Assembly (NCBI RefSeq): GCF_012395835.1
Contig: NZ_JAAZSQ010000018.1
Location: forward strand, 30,960 to 94,959
DNA length: 64,000 nt
Direction: 5' to 3'
Origin: Arthrobacter mobilis
Lineage (GTDB): Bacteria > Actinomycetota > Actinomycetes > Actinomycetales > Micrococcaceae
Positions 58,884 through 64,000 of the stretch are shown here, piece after piece (position 1 is the stretch's first letter; every line of letters starts with the position of its first letter). The position numbers and the translations under genes were made by a program. A model generated the notes under the pieces. That model was not told where the DNA came from. It did not search any database and saw only the letters and a program-made list of their open reading frames with translations.

Positions 58884-60386
58884 ATGATCGTGGCCGACCT
58901 GCTTGCCGAGGACACCCTGCAGCTGCGCCTTCACACGCCGTCCTCCGCCACCCGCCTCGACTCCAGGATCAGCTGGTGCGCGCCGACCGAGGTCACCGAC
59001 CCCACACCATGGCTGAGCCGGAACGTCCTGGTGCTGACCAACGGCATTGGCCTGCAGGCCGGGGACGACCGGACCTGGCAGGCCTACGTGGAGCGACTCG
59101 CCGCCGTTCCCGTCTCCGCGGTTGCCTTCGGCACAGGCACCGCCCACCGGCTGCTGCCCCCAGGCCTGGTCAAGGCCGCCACCAGACTCGATATTCCGCT
59201 GCTCGAAATCCCCCGGGCCGTCTCCTTCCTGCAGGTCCACCGGTACGTCACCAACGTCCTCCAGGCCGAGCACTATGCCGCGCGCACCCGGTCCTGGCAA
59301 CTGGCCGAAGCCTGCTCCCGCCACGCAGCCTCGGGAGCCTCGGTCCGCACGATCCTGGCCGAGGTCGGCAGGAACGTGGGCGCTCCGGTGGCGATCATGG
59401 ATGGCAGCGGCTCCGTCCTCGCCCAGTGGCCGGCAGCGGTGCGCTGGACGGGCGAGGACCTGCGCCGGGCCGCGATGGACGACGACGAACGCGCGGTGCC
59501 GCTTCCGATGGGCGGCGGCTCGTTCCAGCTCGTCACCCGCGGCAAAGCCCGGGACGAGCCCCTGGCGACCCTGCTGGCCCCGGCCGCCTCGATCATCGCG
59601 GTCCAGCTGCGAAGCGCCCTGCAAACCACCTCGCACAAACAGGCCCAGCTCCAAGCGCTTCTCCTGGAGGCATCGGATTGGCAGGGCGTGGCGCTGGAGA
59701 AGTTCGCCGGCACCTTCCGTTCCACCGGGCTGGAGGCTGACCAGCCGACGCTGATCGTCACCGCGGCTCTTGAGGAAGGCCGCCTGGCCGATGTCTGGAA
59801 GATCCGGCTCGCTCTCCAGGAAGTGTTCGAGGTGCTTCGGATGACCGTTCTCGGCGATCTCGTCGTCGCAGTGGCCCAGCGGCCCGGGGCCGGTTCGGCG
59901 CAAGCCTGCGGCGATGGCAGCCTGACCGCGTCGCTCACGGAACTTTTCCGGTCGGTCGTCCCGGACCTGCCTGTTGTCCTTAAGGGCCTGAGCAACAGCC
60001 CGGGCGAGCTGCGGCTCAGCCTTCACCATGCGGTCCGGCTGGTGCGGGAAGTCAGCGGGCCCGTGATGGCTGCGGACCTCGACCTGGACAGCGTTCTGGC
60101 CGTGGCAGCGGACCAGGGTGCACGCGCCGGTGCACGCAAGCTGCTGGCACCGGTTGTGGCCTACGATCAGCAGCACACCGGTGCCCTGCTCGCGACCCTG
60201 AGGACCTATCTGGACAGCGACTGCCACCCGTCGCGGACGTGCCACAGGCTCTTTATCCACCGGAACACCCTTGCCCAGCGCATCCGCAAGCTCGAATCGC
60301 TGCTCCAGGTGCGTCTGGACACCCTGGAAGGACAGACAGCCTGCCTCATGGCACTGCATCTGCAGCCGGACCTGCACCAGGAGTAG
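58884..60386 (+). CDS. PucR-family transcriptional regulator
   Basis: 500 aa. The N-terminal PucR domain (about 1-125) is followed by a GAF-like middle and a C-terminal HTH (TCHRLFIHRNTLAQRIRKLESLL). Such regulators often sense purine or amino-acid breakdown products. It is divergent from pxpA and very likely controls that operon. GAAAGGGAAG precedes the ATG. Confidence 0.88.
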   Translation: MIVADLLAEDTLQLRLHTPSSATRLDSRISWCAPTEVTDPTPWLSRNVLVLTNGIGLQAGDDRTWQAYVERLAAVPVSAVAFGTGTAHRLLPPGLVKAATRLDIPLLEIPRAVSFLQVHRYVTNVLQAEHYAARTRSWQLAEACSRHAASGASVRTILAEVGRNVGAPVAIMDGSGSVLAQWPAAVRWTGEDLRRAAMDDDERAVPLPMGGGSFQLVTRGKARDEPLATLLAPAASIIAVQLRSALQTTSHKQAQLQALLLEASDWQGVALEKFAGTFRSTGLEADQPTLIVTAALEEGRLADVWKIRLALQEVFEVLRMTVLGDLVVAVAQRPGAGSAQACGDGSLTASLTELFRSVVPDLPVVLKGLSNSPGELRLSLHHAVRLVREVSGPVMAADLDLDSVLAVAADQGARAGARKLLAPVVAYDQQHTGALLATLRTYLDSDCHPSRTCHRLFIHRNTLAQRIRKLESLLQVRLDTLEGQTACLMALHLQPDLHQE

Positions 60387-60472
60387 GAACGCCCTTCCCG
60401 GCCGGAACCGGCCGTGCCTAGGATGGACGCCGGCGGGAGCGACGGGCTCCCCACGGCAGAAGGGAGGTGTCT

Positions 60473-60727
60473 GTGTCTGTATTTGACCAGCTCAAGGGCA
60501 AGGCTTCAGGGCTCAAGGACAAAGCGGAGCACCTGGTCGGCGGCAACGCCGGCAGGCTCAAGGGCGCCGTCGGGCATGTCGGTGGCTTCATCGACCAGAA
60601 GACCGGCGGCAAGTACGCCGGCAGGGTCGGCAGCCTGCAGGCCAAGGCCGCGGAGCTGATCGACAAGGCTGACCGCAAGCACCGGAACGGGCCTGCGGCT
60701 CCGTCCGGGGGCAACCCTGCTGTCTAA
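60473..60727 (+). CDS. Rv0909-like antitoxin-family protein
   Basis: 84 aa, Gly/Lys/Ala-rich and helical (VFDQLKGKASGLKDKAEHL). It resembles the small Rv0909/MT0933 antitoxin-type proteins (pfam14013). No toxin gene adjoins, so a toxin-antitoxin role is not supported here. The GTG at 60473 has AGGGAGG with good spacing; a GTG at 60467 lies too close. Confidence 0.6.
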   Translation: MSVFDQLKGKASGLKDKAEHLVGGNAGRLKGAVGHVGGFIDQKTGGKYAGRVGSLQAKAAELIDKADRKHRNGPAAPSGGNPAV

Positions 60728-60754
60728 GCCAAACCCCTCGGGCGCGGCAAAGGA

Positions 60755-60788
60755 GGCGCCGGTCCCGCCGGGAGGCGGTACCGGCGCC
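60755..60788. terminator. Bidirectional terminator
   Basis: Arms at 60755-60769 and 60774-60788 (GGCGCCGGT around CCGCC/GGCGG), flanked by complementary GGCAAAG and CTTTGCC. Lies between convergent genes. Confidence 0.75.
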
Positions 60789-60816
60789 TTTGCCGTCGCT
60801 GGAGTGGGGCACTCCC

Positions 60817-61860
60817 TTACGCGGCGGCTTCGCCCTTCTGGCCTTCGCGGGCCAGCGCGGTGAGCCTGGACACCGCCCGGAAGTACTTCTTCATATATCC
60901 GCCGGACATCATTTCCGGGGTGAAGACCTGGTCGAACGGCACGCCGCTGGCAATGATCGGCACGTCCTTGTCGTACAGCCGGTCCGCCAGCACCACGAAA
61001 CGCAGTGCCACCGCCTGCTCGGTGATGGTTTCCACGTTGTGCCAGGCCACCGCGTCGATGCCGTCGATAAACTGGCGGTAGCGGCTCGGATGCACCCCGG
61101 ACAGGTGCGCGACCAGGTCCGAGAACTCGTCCGCGGCCACCACCTTGCCGTCGAAGCCGTGGTGGATCCGGCGCTTGAGCTCCAGGTCGGTCAGCGGCTC
61201 CGGAGCTGCCGGCAGCCCGCGGTGCCGGAAGTCCTCGCCGTCGATCCGCACGACGTCGAACTGGTCCGCCAGCACCTGGATCTCGCGCTGGAAGTCCACG
61301 GCCGCAAAGCGGCCCTCGCCCAGGGAACCGGGCAGGGTGTTGGAGGTCGCGGCCAGCCGCACCCCGGCGTCGGACAGTTCGCGCATCAGCCGGGACATCA
61401 GCACCGTGTCCCCCGGATCGTCGAGTTCGAATTCGTCGATGCAGACGAGCTCGTAGCTGCTGAGCGCATCCACCGTCTTGCGGAAGGAGAGCGCACCTAC
61501 CAGGTTGGTGTACTCGACGAAGGTGCCGAAGGCTTTGGGCCCGTGCACGCTGTGCCAGAGCGAGGCGAGCAGGTGGGTCTTGCCGACGCCGAAGCCGCCG
61601 TCCAGGTAGATCCCGGAGCGGGTGGCCGGGGACTTCTTCCGGCTGAAGAAACTCAGGAACCCGGAGGGTTCCTGATGGTCCACGGAGGCGGCGAACTTCT
61701 TGAGGGCGGCGACGGCGGCGGCCTGGGACGGCTGGGCCGGATCGGGCCGGTAGCTGGCGAAGGACACCGCGCCGAAACGCGGCGACGGATGGAAACCTTG
61801 GAGGAGTTCGTCCACCGAAACCTTCGGCGTACGGCGTGAAAGCTGTTCAATCTGGGGCAC
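60817..61860 (-). CDS. zapE: ZapE/AFG1-type ATPase
   Basis: 347 aa. Walker A GGFGVGKTHLL; Walker B LVCIDEFELDD; sensor region AATSNTLPGSL. In other bacteria ZapE acts at the division site; its role in actinobacteria is not clear. The GTG at 61860 lacks a strong ribosome site; the frame stays open upstream, so the start is uncertain. Confidence 0.85.
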   Translation of the reverse strand: MPQIEQLSRRTPKVSVDELLQGFHPSPRFGAVSFASYRPDPAQPSQAAAVAALKKFAASVDHQEPSGFLSFFSRKKSPATRSGIYLDGGFGVGKTHLLASLWHSVHGPKAFGTFVEYTNLVGALSFRKTVDALSSYELVCIDEFELDDPGDTVLMSRLMRELSDAGVRLAATSNTLPGSLGEGRFAAVDFQREIQVLADQFDVVRIDGEDFRHRGLPAAPEPLTDLELKRRIHHGFDGKVVAADEFSDLVAHLSGVHPSRYRQFIDGIDAVAWHNVETITEQAVALRFVVLADRLYDKDVPIIASGVPFDQVFTPEMMSGGYMKKYFRAVSRLTALAREGQKGEAAA

Positions 61861-62062
61861 GCTGGACTGACCGTTGCCTTCCGTATTCTTGCGCTGCAGA
61901 GGGTGCTGCGGTGATTTGCCGCCACGAAAACGATACGCCACGGCGGGCCCAATCACTGATTCGCAGCTGAAGCACGACGGACGCCACACGGCAGCAAAAC
62001 GCCACAGTGCTGGTTAGGCTAGGCAGGAAACAGCCGACTGCGCACCCTCGAAAGGGACATCA

Positions 62063-62983
62063 ATGCCTGCACCTGCAGAACAGAACGAGAAGTTCGCCGC
62101 CTATGCCCAGCCCTGGCGGCTGGTCTCCACCGAGTGGCTGGCCGACCACCTCGGCAGCAGCGACCTGGTGGTGCTCGAATCGGACGAGGACATCCTGCTC
62201 TACGAAACCGGCCATATCCCCGGCGCCCTGAAAATCGACTGGCACACGGACCTGAACGACCCGGTGACCCGCGACTACATCGACGGCGAAACCTTCGCCG
62301 CCGTCGCCGGCTCGCGCGGCATCGGCCGCGACACCACGGTGGTCATCTACGGGGACAAGAGCAATTGGTGGGCAGCCTACGCGCTGTGGGTCTTCACCCT
62401 GTTCGGCCACGAGGACGTGCGCCTGCTCGACGGCGGCCGCGACAAGTGGATCGCCGAAGGCCGGCCGCTGACCACGGAAAAGCCCGCAGTCACGCCGGTG
62501 GAGTACCCCGTCGTCGAACGCGACGACGCTTCCATCCGCGCCTACATCGGGGATGTGCTCAACCACTTCGGCAACCCGCTGATCGACGTCCGCTCGCCCG
62601 AGGAATACTCCGGGGAGCGCACCACCATGCCTGCCTACCCCGAGGAGGGCACGCTGCGCGGCGGCCACATCCCCAGCGCCGTCTCGGTGCCGTGGGGCCG
62701 CGCCGCGGCCGAGGACGGCACCTTCCGCACCCGCGCCGAACTCGAGAAGATCTACAAGGAGGAGGCCGGCCTGTCCGACGGCGACAACGTCGTGGCCTAC
62801 TGCCGCATCGGCGAGCGGTCCAGCCACACCTGGTTCGTGCTCAAGTACCTGCTGGGCTTCGAAAACGTGCGCAACTACGACGGCTCCTGGACCGAGTGGG
62901 GCAATGCGGTGCGGGTGCCGATCGTCAAGGGCAGCGAGCCGGGCACCGCCCCGGCGACGCGGCGCGGGAAGCACGGGGCTTAG
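62063..62983 (+). CDS. sseA: Rhodanese-type sulfurtransferase
   Basis: 306 aa, two rhodanese domains. The C-terminal active-site loop is [11 protein letters not shown] with the catalytic Cys. Matches the CysA2/SseA type of actinobacteria (thiosulfate sulfurtransferase). GAAAGGGA precedes the ATG. It lies just before sufE. Confidence 0.9.
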   Translation: MPAPAEQNEKFAAYAQPWRLVSTEWLADHLGSSDLVVLESDEDILLYETGHIPGALKIDWHTDLNDPVTRDYIDGETFAAVAGSRGIGRDTTVVIYGDKSNWWAAYALWVFTLFGHEDVRLLDGGRDKWIAEGRPLTTEKPAVTPVEYPVVERDDASIRAYIGDVLNHFGNPLIDVRSPEEYSGERTTMPAYPEEGTLRGGHIPSAVSVPWGRAAAEDGTFRTRAELEKIYKEEAGLSDGDNVVAYCRIGERSSHTWFVLKYLLGFENVRNYDGSWTEWGNAVRVPIVKGSEPGTAPATRRGKHGA

Positions 62984-62993
62984 GCAGCACGCG

Positions 62994-62999
62994 TAGAAT
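62994..62999 (+). promoter_or_regulatory. -10 element of sufE, leaderless
   Basis: TAGAAT ends 8 bases before the GTG at 63008. This is an ordinary leaderless promoter and a useful comparison for the island motif, which has the same spacing. Confidence 0.6.
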
Positions 63000-63007
63000 T
63001 AAGCTTT

Positions 63008-63454
63008 GTGACACCACAGAAAATGCCGGCGCAGCTGGCCGAAATCGTCAACGACTTCCAGTCGATGGAGGAATCCGAGCGCCTGGAGCTGCTGCTGGAC
63101 TTCGCGCGGTCGCTGCCGGAGCTGCCCGGGCACCTTGCGGACCGCCCGGAGCTGCTCGAGCAGGTGGTCGAGTGCCAGTCCCCGCTGTTTCTGAGCGTCG
63201 AGGTCGGACAGGCGCCGGAGCAGCCCGTGCAGCTGTACTTCTCCGCGCCGCCGGAAGCGCCCACGACCCGCGGCTTCGCCTCGGTGCTGCACGAGGGGCT
63301 GAACGGGCTGCCGGCGGCGGAGATCCTGGCCGTTCCCGACGACGTCACCGACCAGCTGGGCCTGACCCGCGCCATTTCGCCGCTGCGCATGCGCGGCATG
63401 GCGGCAATGCTCGGCCGCATCAAGCGCCTGGTGCGCGAAGCTACGGCTGCCTGA
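63008..63454 (+). CDS. sufE: SufE-family Fe-S assembly protein
   Basis: 148 aa. It accepts sulfur from a cysteine desulfurase. The active Cys is in VECQSPLFLSVEV; IVNDFQSMEESERLELL is the family start; the C-terminus has SPLRMRGMAAML. GTG start 24 bases after sseA, without a Shine-Dalgarno. Confidence 0.9.
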   Translation: MTPQKMPAQLAEIVNDFQSMEESERLELLLDFARSLPELPGHLADRPELLEQVVECQSPLFLSVEVGQAPEQPVQLYFSAPPEAPTTRGFASVLHEGLNGLPAAEILAVPDDVTDQLGLTRAISPLRMRGMAAMLGRIKRLVREATAA

Positions 63455-63469
63455 CAGCAGCCGGCGCAG

Positions 63470-63964
63470 ATGGCACGAACAGCACGGAACGCTTCCGGAA
63501 CCCCGGCCACCAGGATCCTCGTGGCGGCCGGGGTTCCGCATACCCTGCACAGCTATGACCATGATCCGGCCACGACCAGCTACGGGCTGGAAGCGGCCGC
63601 CGAGTTGGGCGTCGATCCTGACCGGGTCTTCAAGACCCTGCTGGTCTCTGCCGAAGGAACCCTCGCCGTCGCCGTCGTTCCGGTCAGCGGCTCGCTGGAC
63701 CTGAAAAAATGCGCTGCCGCGCTCGGGATGAAGCGGGCCGCCATGGCCGATCCCGTGCAGGCCCAGCGGCGCACCGGCTATGTGCTCGGGGGCATTTCCC
63801 CGCTGGGACAGCGCCAGCCCTCCCCCACGGTCATCGACGAGTCCGCCCTGCTGTTCGCCACCGTGCTGGTCTCCGGGGGCCGGCGCGGCCTGGACATCGA
63901 GCTCGACCCGGCGGACCTGGTCCGGCTGACCCGGGCGCGCACGGCAGCCATCCGGAGCAGCTAG
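63470..63964 (+). CDS. ybaK: Cys-tRNA(Pro)/Cys-tRNA(Cys) deacylase
   Basis: 164 aa, full YbaK/EbsC length. ATRILVAAGVPHTLHSYDHD, VFKTLLVSAEG, RRTGYVLGGISPLGQRQPSP (split here) and TVIDESALLF are typical. It removes mischarged Cys from tRNA-Pro. 15 bases after sufE, possibly co-transcribed. Confidence 0.9.
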   Translation: MARTARNASGTPATRILVAAGVPHTLHSYDHDPATTSYGLEAAAELGVDPDRVFKTLLVSAEGTLAVAVVPVSGSLDLKKCAAALGMKRAAMADPVQAQRRTGYVLGGISPLGQRQPSPTVIDESALLFATVLVSGGRRGLDIELDPADLVRLTRARTAAIRSS

Positions 63965-64000
63965 CTGTACTGACCTGAGAGGTTGGGTACGCGGCTGGCC

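Noticed and set aside
60473..60727. A toxin-antitoxin pair
   Set aside because: The protein resembles an antitoxin family, but no toxin gene lies on either side.

Overview
The window looks like a chromosome segment of a high-GC Gram-positive actinobacterium of the Arthrobacter/Micrococcaceae type. The evidence is the very high GC, frequent GTG starts and GTGA/ATGA gene overlaps, the trp-lgt-gltBD-pyk-pdtaR gene order, an HGxxPAAW membrane protein and a Trp-operon membrane protein between trpE and trpC, and a TIGR03085-type protein.

Bases 1 to about 18,200 are an integrated mobile element that runs off the left edge. Its right end holds a large serine recombinase, a small excisionase-like HTH protein, a divergent regulator with palindromic operators, and a primase-helicase replication gene preceded by an inverted-repeat cluster that could be an origin. 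The rest is about 20 short, mostly unrecognised cargo genes, nearly all on the + strand. Many form units of promoter-like motif, one gene or a tight operon, then a hairpin terminator. The same two-block motif (GGNGAG, exactly 14 bases, CCGCACACAT) occurs at eight places, with a ninth half-site. In six cases it ends 7-8 bases before an ATG that has no Shine-Dalgarno sequence, which fits leaderless mRNAs driven by an uncharacterised promoter class. Six cargo genes carry apparent frameshifts or a nonsense codon, while I see none in the flanking chromosome.

From the tRNA-Leu(CAA) gene at 18,628 the window is ordinary chromosome. On the + strand is the ANTAR response regulator pdtaR. On the minus strand, read from high to low coordinates, come def-fmt-rsmB-rpe; an FMN riboswitch with ribD-ribE-ribB-ribA-ribH; hisE-hisG-hisF; hisI-trpE-(two small membrane proteins)-trpC-trpB-trpA-lgt; gltB-gltD; and pyk. 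These give central nitrogen assimilation, Trp/His/riboflavin synthesis, translation-initiation enzymes and lipoprotein maturation. A PD-(D/E)XK-family protein lies beside a tRNA cluster (47,297-48,330) in which a Val-Gly pair is tandemly duplicated, one copy having a T-arm mismatch.

Bases 48,410-60,386 are a catabolic region for small nitrogen compounds: two SDR oxidoreductases, an MFS transporter, a CE4-family amidohydrolase and an asparaginase-like amidohydrolase on the minus strand; a LacI regulator with a perfect palindromic operator; then pxpA, a biotin carboxyl carrier, a biotin carboxylase, pxpB and pxpC, with a PucR regulator. I infer degradation of cyclic imides, lactams or 5-oxoproline. 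The right end holds a small antitoxin-like protein, zapE, a rhodanese, sufE and a YbaK-type deacylase.
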